Source: Prevotella denticola
GTDB lineage: Bacteria; Bacteroidota; Bacteroidia; Bacteroidales; Bacteroidaceae
NCBI RefSeq assembly: GCF_900454835.1
Contig: NZ_UGTM01000002.1
Span: 1,054,001-1,118,000 of the forward strand
Length of the DNA stretch: 64,000 nucleotides
Direction of reading: 5' to 3'
Shown here: in pieces, positions 1-7,515 of the stretch
Numbering within the stretch: the stretch's first letter is position 1
How the letters are laid out: every line of letters starts with the position of its first letter
The notes under the pieces: generated by a model
What the model was told of the DNA's origin: nothing
The model's input: the letters and a program-made list of their open reading frames with translations, nothing else
Databases searched by the model: none
Translations under genes and position numbers: made by a program

Positions 1-702
1 TGTGACACTCTCAAAGCCATGTGCCATGGCAAGGCGTACTTCCTCGATGGAGAAATCGCCCTCAGGCCCTATCAGGACCGTAATATCCGCCGCTCCAGAG
101 GGGTGTTCTTTCTGCGCTTCCGGCCCGTTCTGCAAGAAAATCCCAGGTTGCAATGCACTGTTGATTGCCGTGAAGAAGTCTGTACGAGGAATTTCAGGAT
201 AACAATGACAGATGAATTTCCGTCCCTTGTCAGGACAGTTTTCCACAAACGAACTGAAAGAAGACATCGGGTTGACCAGCGGTTTCCAGCCTTTACGGCT
301 CTGCTTCACCGCCGAGACAACGATTTTCTCTATGCGATCGGCACGCAGCGTTTTGCGCTCGGAAAACCTGCAGTCCAGAAAGCTGATCTCGTCAAAGCCC
401 ACTTCCGTGGCTTTCTCTGCCATCCATTCCATGCGTCCCATGTCTTTCGTAGGAGCAATGGCAAGATGAATCCGCCCCGACCAGGCAGGCTTCTGCCTCA
501 TGGTCTGACGAATGATATAGACACATTTCTTTGCCGTTGCCAGTACGACCTCCGCCTGATAGAAGTTTCCTTCTCCATCCATCAGGAACATCTCGTCACC
601 CTCCTTCAGACGGAGGACACGCAGCGCATGAACGGCTTCTTCAGCCGGCAGCTCGTTCAATGCGGCTGCATTGGGAACATAAAAATATCTCGCTTCTTTC
701 AT
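1..702 (-). CDS. rsmE: 16S rRNA m3U1498 methyltransferase RsmE (3' end beyond window)
   Basis: Reading on minus from the ATG at 702 gives 234 codons with no stop before the window edge, so only the last few residues are missing. RsmE uses S-adenosylmethionine to methylate N3 of U1498 in 16S rRNA. The early part resembles a PUA-like domain (HALRVLRLKEGD, about residues 26-37). The trefoil-knot SPOUT domain shows APTKDMGRMEWMAEKATEVG (about 84-103) and the SAM-site loop VLIGPEGDFS near residue 218. The gene lies 45 nt after the DUF151 gene on the same strand and is probably cotranscribed with it. Confidence 0.93.
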   Translation of the reverse strand, partial: MKEARYFYVPNAAALNELPAEEAVHALRVLRLKEGDEMFLMDGEGNFYQAEVVLATAKKCVYIIRQTMRQKPAWSGRIHLAIAPTKDMGRMEWMAEKATEVGFDEISFLDCRFSERKTLRADRIEKIVVSAVKQSRKGWKPLVNPMSSFSSFVENCPDKGRKFICHCYPEIPRTDFFTAINSALQPGIFLQNGPEAQKEHPSGAADITVLIGPEGDFSIEEVRLAMAHGFESVT

Positions 703-747
703 TGTCCGTTTTTCTCTGGAGACGATTACGGCAGGAGAAATCTCCGG

Positions 748-1296
748 TTATGCGTCTTTCTTTCTGTGCCTCATCTCATCCCGGAGCATGGAAGCCAACT
801 CATAGTTCTCCTCCTCTATCGCCTTGTCCAGCGCATGACGCAGCATTTCCATGCTGAGCGCATTGACCGGCAGAGCTATCTTGTTCTTGTTCGCATGATA
901 ATCCACACTTTGCCGCTTGAAAAGACTCTCCTCCATGAAGATGTCCAGCTTCGCAACCTGTGCCAGCAGAACGGCATCGGAAGCACGGATTGGGGTAAGT
1001 GTCAGGTCGTCTTTATCGACCAGAAGTGCCTTGTACTGTCCGTCAATGATCGAATTGAAAAGAACCTCATAATGTTCCCCCGTCATCCTGGGATTTATAC
1101 TGCACAGCACTTCTGGAAGCAGTCTTTCCGTGAGGGACGTGCCCGCTGCCCGCAGGCTGAGTTCATACTCCATGCGGCTGTCACATACGATGGCCACCTG
1201 CCGTATATGCGAAAGGTCTGACAGGATGAGCAGTCCCAGTTCCGGACCGCCCACAATCTGGGAAACGCCTGTATATATCAGCTGGACCTTGCTCAT
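748..1296 (-). CDS. DUF151 (bifunctional nuclease) domain protein with C-terminal UVR motif
   Basis: The protein has 182 residues. Residues 1-130 match the DUF151/BFN family (LSLRAAGTSLTERLLPEVL, KALLVDKDD), which has been linked to DNase/RNase activity in other organisms. Residues about 145-175 form a UvrB/UvrC-type UVR helix hairpin (AIEEENYELASMLRDEM), a protein-interaction module. It is probably a soluble cytoplasmic protein. It lies between the nucleoside transporter (151 nt upstream) and rsmE (45 nt downstream), all on minus. The cellular role is not established; the family assignment is firm. Confidence 0.85.
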   Translation of the reverse strand: MSKVQLIYTGVSQIVGGPELGLLILSDLSHIRQVAIVCDSRMEYELSLRAAGTSLTERLLPEVLCSINPRMTGEHYEVLFNSIIDGQYKALLVDKDDLTLTPIRASDAVLLAQVAKLDIFMEESLFKRQSVDYHANKNKIALPVNALSMEMLRHALDKAIEEENYELASMLRDEMRHRKKDA

Positions 1297-1447
1297 TATG
1301 AACCCTTTTGTATCTTATAGGGAAAAATCACTTATGGATTTGCCGGATATTTCCTTATGCTTTGTTGAATACTTCTTTGTATTTCTGCCGTACAGTTCCT
1401 TAAACCTTCGTCAAAGACTTCCTTTTCCTTACCTGATGATTATCTTC

Positions 1448-2710
1448 TTATGCCTTCTTGGGACGGAAAATCAGTGCAAAGCTGACACCGACGGCAAAGG
1501 CATAGCCGGCAAAGATAAACCAGCAGGACTGCCAGTCGCCGACCGTCAGCTTGTCGCCCCCTATCTTCTGCGAATGGGTATAGACATTGATGACGGCCTG
1601 TGCTGCCAGCGTCCCTATCGTCGCACCGATGCCGTTTGTCATCAGCATGAACAGTCCCTGTGCAGACGAACGGAGTGCCGGCTCCGTACTGTTGTCCACG
1701 AACAGCGAGCCCGAGATGTTGAAGAAGTCGAAGGCAACGCCGTAGACTATCATCGACAGCACGAAGAGCAACACGCCTGGAAAACCAGGGTTGCCTACAC
1801 CGAACAGTCCGAAACGCAGCACCCATGCGAACATGGCTATCAGCATGACATTCTTGATGCCGTAGTGACGCATGAAGAAAGGAATCAGCAGGATGCAGCA
1901 GGTCTCACTGATCTGTGAAAGACTGATCAGAATATTGGCATGCTGCACGCCGAAGGCCTGGGCGAATTCAGGCTGGGCACCGAAGCTGGACAGGAACGGA
2001 TTGGCAAAACCGTTGGTAATCTGCAGACTCACTCCCAGAAGCATGGAGAAGATAAAGAAGATGGCCATCTTCTTCTGCTTGAACAGCGTGAAGGCACGCA
2101 GGCCGAAGGCATCGACAAAGCTCTTCTTGTCCGTTCCCTTACTGACTTCGCACTTCGGCAGCGTAAAGGCATAAAGGAACAGAATGATACTCACCGCCCC
2201 GGAAGTGACAAATTGGTTCTGGTTGCTCTGGAAGCCCAGAAGATCGACCAGCCACATGGTAAGGATGAATCCGATCGTTCCGAATACACGTATCGGGGGA
2301 AAGTCCTTCACCGTGTCCATGCCGGCATTCGTCAGGGCACTGTAGGCAACAGAGTTGGTAAGTGCCAGCGTCGGCATATAGAAAGCAACTGAAAGAGAAT
2401 AGAGCGTGAAGATAATGGGAGACTCCACATGATTGCCCATCCTCAGACCGTAGCCTGCCGTGGCGAACATAAACAGTCCTGCAAGCAGATGGCAGAAGCC
2501 CAACAGCCGCTGGGCAGGCACCCAGCGGTCGGCCACGATGCCCATCAGCGCCGGCATGAAAATCGACATCACACCCTGCATGGAATAAAACCAGCCAATC
2601 CCAGTACCAATGCCGATTCTCTCAAGATAGCGACCCATAGAGGTCAGATAAGCTCCCCACACTGCAAACTCCAGAAAGTTCATCAGTGCCAAACGTACCT
2701 TCAAATTCAT
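1448..2710 (-). CDS. NupG-type nucleoside:H+ symporter (MFS)
   Basis: This 420-residue protein is almost entirely hydrophobic, with about 12 membrane helices, and starts MNLKVRLALMNFLEF followed by AVWGAYLTSMGRYL, the usual start of the nucleoside:H+ symporter family. Related proteins import nucleosides using the proton gradient across the inner membrane. The length is normal for NupG/XapB. A good promoter lies 26-57 nt upstream. The exact substrate cannot be read from the sequence. A hydrophilic loop around residues 190-205 (CEVSKGTDKKS) marks the centre between the two six-helix halves. Confidence 0.88.
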   Translation of the reverse strand: MNLKVRLALMNFLEFAVWGAYLTSMGRYLERIGIGTGIGWFYSMQGVMSIFMPALMGIVADRWVPAQRLLGFCHLLAGLFMFATAGYGLRMGNHVESPIIFTLYSLSVAFYMPTLALTNSVAYSALTNAGMDTVKDFPPIRVFGTIGFILTMWLVDLLGFQSNQNQFVTSGAVSIILFLYAFTLPKCEVSKGTDKKSFVDAFGLRAFTLFKQKKMAIFFIFSMLLGVSLQITNGFANPFLSSFGAQPEFAQAFGVQHANILISLSQISETCCILLIPFFMRHYGIKNVMLIAMFAWVLRFGLFGVGNPGFPGVLLFVLSMIVYGVAFDFFNISGSLFVDNSTEPALRSSAQGLFMLMTNGIGATIGTLAAQAVINVYTHSQKIGGDKLTVGDWQSCWFIFAGYAFAVGVSFALIFRPKKA

Positions 2711-2735
2711 GTTTTCAGTAATTGATTTATGACCG

Positions 2736-2767
2736 CAAAAGTAATGATTTTATCAGAATTGACCAAA
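2736..2767 (-). promoter_or_regulatory. Bacteroidetes-type promoter of the nucleoside transporter
   Basis: On minus, a TTTG box (plus-strand CAAA, 2764-2767) is separated by 20 nt from TACTTTTG (plus-strand CAAAAGTA, 2736-2743), matching the -33 TTTG and -7 TAnnTTTG consensus. The start codon at 2710 is 25 nt downstream of the -7 box, leaving a short leader. Confidence 0.65.
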
Positions 2768-2784
2768 CACGTGAGCATTTTTTG

Positions 2785-3384
2785 CTACCGGAACTCTGTG
2801 CCGGTCCATTCAAGCTCTTTCGGTTTCAGCAGAGCTGCCACACGCTTTGCATCCTTGGCCGAAAGCAGAGGATAACTCCAGCTTACTGACAATGAGGGTC
2901 GGTCGGCCGACAGATGGAAGACCCGCATACGTGGAACTGCCAGGGACTTCAGTTCTGCAAACTCCTCCTCACCCATCGTATCGGGTCTGGAAACCGTCTC
3001 CTGACACACGACTACCGCCTTCTTCTCCTGCCAGAGCTGACTGAACAGATGCAGGCTGCTCTCTGCCGCCGGGGCCTCCCACGTCCGGACGAGTGCCAGT
3101 GTGGACTTGTCGAGCAGACGGATTTCCAGCCGGCTGCTTCCGCTGAGCCTGACAGAGAGATAACTGTCTGTCATGCGCTCGATGCGCACCGTATCGCCCA
3201 AGGCATCTCTGACAGCCGGTTCTGCCTTCATGTCGACATAATCGACCAGTTCCGTACGCTGGCTCCTGCTCAGATAAGGGATGATGCTGTCGGGCATTTC
3301 TATCCACACTGTTCGCAGGCTTTGGGCAGAAACACCCAGGCAGCCAGCAAGGAGAATAATAAATATCAATGATTTTCTCATCAT
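2785..3384 (-). CDS. DUF3256-like secreted protein
   Basis: The ATG at 3384 gives 199 residues beginning MMRKSLIF and a signal peptide ending near GVSAQ. A TTG at 3411 in the same frame would add nine residues coded inside a tandem repeat and before the signal peptide, so the ATG is preferred. The mature part (SLRTVWIEMPDSIIPYLSRSQR) resembles the DUF3256 family, short periplasmic or outer-membrane-associated proteins of Bacteroidales with no known function. There is no lipobox cysteine at the cleavage site. The gene follows the secreted protein at 3454-3906, with the tandem repeat forming the gap. Confidence 0.75.
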   Translation of the reverse strand: MMRKSLIFIILLAGCLGVSAQSLRTVWIEMPDSIIPYLSRSQRTELVDYVDMKAEPAVRDALGDTVRIERMTDSYLSVRLSGSSRLEIRLLDKSTLALVRTWEAPAAESSLHLFSQLWQEKKAVVVCQETVSRPDTMGEEEFAELKSLAVPRMRVFHLSADRPSLSVSWSYPLLSAKDAKRVAALLKPKELEWTGTEFR

Positions 3385-3467
3385 GTACTGTAACTTTAGA
3401 AAAAGGACCAAATGTACTGTAACTTTAGAAAAAGGACCAAATGTACTGTAACTTTAGAAAGGACCAA
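3383..3467. repeat. Three-copy 29-bp tandem repeat between two secreted-protein genes
   Basis: The unit ATGTACTGTAACTTTAG-AAAAAGGACCAA occurs at 3383-3411, 3412-3440 and 3441-3467. The first two copies are identical; the third lacks two A residues. Copy 3 holds the last codons and TAA stop of the upstream minus-strand gene (stop 3454-3456), and copy 1 abuts the start of the next gene (ATG 3384). The array therefore looks like a duplication of the 3' end of one gene that expanded the spacer. Confidence 0.95.
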
Positions 3468-3906
3468 ATGACAGGTCACAGCAGTTGCGGAAAGTGGCAA
3501 TGGTGAAGAGCCGCATCCCGTCCTTGTCATACCCGACGACAAAACGTCCGTCTTCATGGTTCATGCCTTCCGTCGTACTGTAAGTCTGCCCGTACTTCTT
3601 CCACAAGACACCCATCCGTTCCACGGCTTCCGCATGACTCGCACAGATATCCTTCAGCCTAACAAGCTGAAGCCGGTCGCTGTCGTCAAAAAAGACATTG
3701 GCCTCCGAGAATCTCTCCCCATTGAAGACTACATTGCTGAAAACGGCTTTCACGCACGTCTCAGAGACCGGCTGCCCGAAGCGGCGCGTGAACTCTTCCA
3801 TGGCCTTCTGGCGGCTGACCATGAACTGAATGCCATCGATCGACCGCTGCGCATATGCTGTTGCGGCAAACGAAAGAACGACGGACACCAGTAAAAATCT
3901 CTTCAT
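3454..3906 (-). CDS. Small secreted protein of unknown function
   Basis: From the ATG at 3906 the product has 150 residues, with a clear signal peptide (MKRFLLVSVVLSFAA, cleavage after TAYA). The open frame extends upstream to 4089, but the added 61 residues precede the signal peptide and are rejected. The mature chain is soluble, with a pair of cysteines near the end (FRNCCDLSFGPF) and another at residue about 60. I do not recognise a family. The final codons lie in copy 3 of the tandem repeat. It is on the same strand as the DUF3256-like gene and is probably transcribed with it. Confidence 0.75.
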   Translation of the reverse strand: MKRFLLVSVVLSFAATAYAQRSIDGIQFMVSRQKAMEEFTRRFGQPVSETCVKAVFSNVVFNGERFSEANVFFDDSDRLQLVRLKDICASHAEAVERMGVLWKKYGQTYSTTEGMNHEDGRFVVGYDKDGMRLFTIATFRNCCDLSFGPF

Positions 3907-4153
3907 CAACTGGAATTTGATATATGACAGCATCATTTTACTTTCAAGCTCTCTGCAGAAAAAATGCAGACGACCCATAGAGGAGAACCTGTTTCCATCC
4001 TGCCGGGTGCAGCCTGCCTCCTCTACTCCATACTGTGCCAGAACCGGTATTGACATACATCCCGTCACACAGATGGACGTATCAGGCACATCAGGAAGCC
4101 AGCTGCAAATTTACACAAAAAAGAAAGAAGAAACGAATAAAAAGCGAAAACGT
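3907..4153. other. Divergent intergenic region, no gene seen
   Basis: This stretch separates the minus-strand secreted-protein gene from the plus-strand zinc-ribbon gene. Open frames through it are only upstream extensions of those genes. Apart from the plus-strand promoter that follows it, I see no repeat or RNA structure. Confidence 0.5.
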
Positions 4154-4184
4154 TTTGCCATCTCTGCCTTTTCTTTTACCTTTG
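4154..4184 (+). promoter_or_regulatory. Promoter of the zinc-ribbon membrane protein
   Basis: TTTG (4154-4157), a 19-nt spacer, then TACCTTTG (4177-4184) match the Bacteroidetes -33/-7 consensus. The start codon at 4215 is 30 nt downstream. Confidence 0.65.
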
Positions 4185-4214
4185 CCAGTGGAAACCAAAG
4201 ACAAAGAAACAGAT

Positions 4215-4724
4215 ATGAAATGTCCGGAATGTAACAATGAGGTGAATGAGAAAGAGCAGCAATGTCCCCACTGCGGTGCGCCGCTGCATCACGAGGACAG
4301 GGATGACGAACCGACGCTGGGCCGCGGGATGGTCGCCTTCATCATCATCGGAACCGTCTTCCTTGTCGCTTTCGGATTCTTCTATTACAGCCAGCACAAA
4401 AACGATCCGGAATACACACAGACCGCCATTGAGCCAGACTCAAATCTGGCCGACAACGACAAAGCGAAGTTCGACACAATAGCAAGGGACACGACAGCAA
4501 AAGATTCGACCGACAGTCAGGAAGAGGAGCAGGCTGAAAAGGTTTTCAACAGTATTCGCGGCCGCGACCGTGCGTACCACAAGGTACGCCGTGACGAGTC
4601 GTCCGCAGCTGCTCCCGACGACCAGGCCGGGGCTTCCGAAGGGACATCCAGCTCGTCCGGCGACCCACAGCCTATTGCGCCAGCAGCTTCCAAACCACGC
4701 GTTGAGACAATTGAAACAGAATAA
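4215..4724 (+). CDS. Zinc-ribbon membrane protein
   Basis: The 169-residue product starts at the ATG at 4215, directly before the zinc ribbon (CPEC and CPHCGAPL, residues 3-22). A single membrane helix follows (FIIIGTVFLVAFGFFYY, about 40-57), then a long, low-complexity acidic and Ser/Thr/Ala/Pro-rich tail (DSTDSQEEEQAEK, SSSSGDPQPIAPAAS). The expected topology is a cytoplasmic zinc ribbon with the tail outside the inner membrane. Function is unknown. It is transcribed alone from its own promoter. Confidence 0.8.
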   Translation: MKCPECNNEVNEKEQQCPHCGAPLHHEDRDDEPTLGRGMVAFIIIGTVFLVAFGFFYYSQHKNDPEYTQTAIEPDSNLADNDKAKFDTIARDTTAKDSTDSQEEEQAEKVFNSIRGRDRAYHKVRRDESSAAAPDDQAGASEGTSSSSGDPQPIAPAASKPRVETIETE

Positions 4725-5053
4725 AGGAAAACAGAATTCACAGGAGAAATGCACATAACATAAAGAGACAAAGGGCAAGGTATGACAAATCTTGCACTGG
4801 CATTTACTGACATCCGGGACGGAACCGTTTCCCGAGCTCTATAACCCGAAGGGCTGTTTTCAAGATTCCATACGGTAAGGTTTTATTTACGAACGCAGCT
4901 TTCCCATTGTATCATTTTTGCCTTCATGTGCCATCCTCCTTCATTCCACGTCTGTTGTGGAATACTCCATAGAGAATGAGAGCCCTACCCTACCACTTCC
5001 AATCTGCAGTGAAAAGTGCCTGCAAGAAATAAGGTAGTGACAGTTGCATAATA
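4725..5053. other. Convergent intergenic region, no gene seen
   Basis: This lies between the plus-strand zinc-ribbon gene and the minus-strand RlpA gene. Several weak inverted repeats occur (for example CCACGTCTGTTGTGG near 4947), but none with a clear T-tract. No coding sequence or tandem repeat is apparent. Confidence 0.45.
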
Positions 5054-5824
5054 TTATTCAAACAGTCCCGCCACACCGTCTTTGACACGCTTGAAAAAAT
5101 TGGTCCAGCTGCTGCTTGAGCCTTTTTTCGGGCTGACAGGCTGTGTGTTCTGCTTGCCCTGTCTGTTCTGCTGGGCAGCCTGTGCGCCACGTGATGCCAC
5201 AGCCTGCGTCTTCGCTTTCGACGACTGCAGCCCGCTACGTGTCTCTGGGGTATTGTCTTTTCCATCCCTCTCCATCTTTGTCTGCACCGGAAGCCTTCTA
5301 TTATTCAGGCGTGTATTCACCTTGCGTTCTATTTCCTTCGGCCTGTCCTCCTCGGGCTTCTCCCATTCAGGGATGAACTCATAGCATACGCCGGCAGTAC
5401 CATATTCCACCTCAGGCATTTCGATTCCCCCAGTCGACTCCGACGGGAATGGAATCTCGGTCTCTTTCGGCACCACCTCGACCTTCACGTATGCCACGCC
5501 GCAGGAGAGTGTCCCCAGCTCTCGTGCAGCAGCATATGACAGATCGACGACACGTCCACGGACGAAAGGGCCACGGTCCGTCACACGGACGATGACCGAC
5601 CTGCCGTTGCGGGGATTCGTCACTCTTAAACGTGTTCCAAAGGGGAGTGTGCGGTGCGCACAGGTAAAACCATTACGGTCGTAACGTTCACCGTTACTCA
5701 TCCGGCGACCGTGCAGTCCGTTACTGTAATAAGAAGCCTTTCCGCCAGACTGGGCTTGTGCCGTCTGCGTAAGGATACTGATGAACGAGAAAAACGCCAT
5801 CAGGAGAAGTCTGGTTCTATACAT
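5054..5824 (-). CDS. RlpA-like septal ring protein (double-psi beta-barrel)
   Basis: The 256-residue protein has a signal peptide (cleavage near QTAQA) and an RlpA-like double-psi beta-barrel at residues about 27-118. Hallmarks are GKASYYSNGLHGRRMSNGE, LPFGTRLRVTN and VRVTDRGPFVRGRVVDLSYAAARELG. In Pseudomonas, RlpA is a lytic transglycosylase acting on peptidoglycan without stem peptides; activity here is inferred. The remaining 130 residues are basic, Gln/Lys-rich and probably disordered, ending in an amphipathic segment (WTNFFKRVKDGVAGLFE). There is no SPOR domain, unlike many RlpA proteins. It lies 94 nt after gdhA. Confidence 0.87.
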   Translation of the reverse strand: MYRTRLLLMAFFSFISILTQTAQAQSGGKASYYSNGLHGRRMSNGERYDRNGFTCAHRTLPFGTRLRVTNPRNGRSVIVRVTDRGPFVRGRVVDLSYAAARELGTLSCGVAYVKVEVVPKETEIPFPSESTGGIEMPEVEYGTAGVCYEFIPEWEKPEEDRPKEIERKVNTRLNNRRLPVQTKMERDGKDNTPETRSGLQSSKAKTQAVASRGAQAAQQNRQGKQNTQPVSPKKGSSSSWTNFFKRVKDGVAGLFE

Positions 5825-5866
5825 AACAATTGTTCAACACAACCAGCCTTCTCCTGCGGCATCTGT

Positions 5867-5898
5867 CCTCCTCTCTGCCGTGAAAGACAGGGAGGAGG
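5867..5898. terminator. Hairpin between gdhA and the RlpA gene
   Basis: The arms CCTCCTCTCTG (5867-5877) and CAGGGAGGAGG (5888-5898) pair with one G-T wobble around a 10-nt loop. No long T-tract follows on minus, so this is a possible weak gdhA terminator or processing site. Confidence 0.4.
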
Positions 5899-5918
5899 GA
5901 AGAGAAAACCGGTTTCTA

Positions 5919-7256
5919 TTATACGACGCCCTGTGCGAGCATGGCCTTCGCCACCTTCATGAAGCCCGCGATGTTGGCCCCCTTGATATAGTCGATATGA
6001 CCGTCAGGCTGTTTGCCATACTTCACACACTGCTCGTGAATAGAGCTCATGATGTAATGGAGCTTCTGGTCGACCTCCTCCGGACTCCATGAGAGACGGA
6101 GCGAATTCTGCGACATCTCAAGGCCTGATGTAGCCACACCACCTGCATTGACAGCCTTTCCGGGAGCGAAGAGCTGCTTGGCAGCGGTGAACTTGTCGGC
6201 AGCCTCTGCGGTGCAGCCCATGTTTGAAACCTCGGCTACGCACAGCGGCTTGCAAGCCAGAATCCTGTCGGCATCCTCGCCGTTCAACTCGTTCTGTGTC
6301 GCACATGGCAGATAGATGTCTGCCTTCTGCTCCCAAGGCTTGCGACCCTTGAAGAACTGTGAGCCCGGGAACTTTGTTGCATAAGGCTCGCAGACATCGT
6401 TGCCGCTGCTGCGGAGTTCGAGCATGTACTCGATCTTCTCGCCGCTGATGCCAGCAGGATCGTAGATGTAACCGTCAGGACCGCTCAGCGTGATGACCTT
6501 CGCACCCAGCTCGGTAGCCTTCTTGGCAGCGCCCCATGCTACGTTTCCGAAACCTGAGAGAGCAACAGTCTTGCCCTTGATGTCGAGACCGTGGGTCTCC
6601 ATCATCTGGTGAACGAAGTAGAGCGCACCGTAACCCGTTGCCTCCGGACGGAGGATAGAGCCGCCCCATTCTCTGCCCTTGCCTGTGAGCATGCCCTGGA
6701 ACTGGTGCGTCAGCTTGCGGTACTGACCGAAGAGATAACCGATCTCACGTCCGCCGACACCGATGTCGCCTGCAGGAACATCCTCGTCAGGACCGATGTG
6801 GCGGTAAAGCTCGTTCATGAAGGCCTGGCAGAAACGCATGACTTCAGCATCACTCTTGCCGCGCGGTGAGAAATCAGAGCCACCCTTGCCGCCGCCCATA
6901 GGCAGTGTGGTAAGTGCATTCTTGAAGGTCTGCTCGAAACCGAGGAACTTCAGGATGCTGAGGTTTACGGATGCGTGGAAACGCAGACCGCCCTTGTACG
7001 GACCGATGGCGCCGTTGAACTGTACACGGTAACCGAGGTTCACCTGTACCTTGCCCTGATCATCCACCCATGGCACACGGAAAGTGATGATGCGCTCCGG
7101 CTCCACGATGCGTTCGATAATGCTTGCGCGCTCGAACTCCGGGTGCTGGTTGTAGACATCCTTTACAGAAACGAGCACTTCGCGTACTGCCTGCAAATAC
7201 TCTGACTCTCCTGGATGCTTCTGCTCCAGTGCCTGCATGATTTTTTCGACTTCCAT
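5919..7256 (-). CDS. gdhA: NADP-type glutamate dehydrogenase
   Basis: The 445-residue protein matches the length of hexameric small-subunit glutamate dehydrogenases, which interconvert 2-oxoglutarate plus ammonium and glutamate. The N-terminal substrate domain contains GPYKGGLRFH and the catalytic-lysine loop LPMGGGKGGSDFSPRGKSD (near residue 125). The C-terminal Rossmann domain shows VALSGFGNVAWGAAKKA. CATQNELNGEDA and NAGGVATSGLEMSQNS complete the active-site signature. The cofactor is inferred from overall similarity. It has its own promoter (7318-7349). Confidence 0.96.
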   Translation of the reverse strand: MEVEKIMQALEQKHPGESEYLQAVREVLVSVKDVYNQHPEFERASIIERIVEPERIITFRVPWVDDQGKVQVNLGYRVQFNGAIGPYKGGLRFHASVNLSILKFLGFEQTFKNALTTLPMGGGKGGSDFSPRGKSDAEVMRFCQAFMNELYRHIGPDEDVPAGDIGVGGREIGYLFGQYRKLTHQFQGMLTGKGREWGGSILRPEATGYGALYFVHQMMETHGLDIKGKTVALSGFGNVAWGAAKKATELGAKVITLSGPDGYIYDPAGISGEKIEYMLELRSSGNDVCEPYATKFPGSQFFKGRKPWEQKADIYLPCATQNELNGEDADRILACKPLCVAEVSNMGCTAEAADKFTAAKQLFAPGKAVNAGGVATSGLEMSQNSLRLSWSPEEVDQKLHYIMSSIHEQCVKYGKQPDGHIDYIKGANIAGFMKVAKAMLAQGVV

Positions 7257-7317
7257 AGTAAATTGACTTTTTTATTTGTTTATGTTAGGTAGTTTCATCC
7301 AGTTCAGAATGATACGG

Positions 7318-7349
7318 CAAATATATCCAAATTCTGTCAAACCACCAAA
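7318..7349 (-). promoter_or_regulatory. gdhA promoter
   Basis: On minus, TTTG (plus CAAA, 7346-7349), a 20-nt gap and TATATTTG (plus CAAATATA, 7318-7325) match the -33/-7 consensus. The gdhA start is about 60 nt downstream. Confidence 0.65.
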
Positions 7350-7486
7350 TGAAAATCGAAAAAATTTAATTTTCCACTGGCTTCTCGGCTGCCGCCATGA
7401 TTACCAGGGAAAGATGCCGGCGTGCAAAGTAATAAAAAATATATCATTTATGTAGCGAAAAGATAGGATGTCTTGTATTTATTTCG

Positions 7487-7494
7487 TATTTTTG
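7487..7494 (+). promoter_or_regulatory. -7 box of the receiver/PEP-synthase-type gene
   Basis: TATTTTTG fits TAnnTTTG and lies 21 nt before the chosen start at 7516. No good TTTG box sits at the expected distance upstream, so the promoter is incomplete. Confidence 0.4.
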
Positions 7495-7515
7495 TCGAAA
7501 ATTAAGTTTTCAGCG

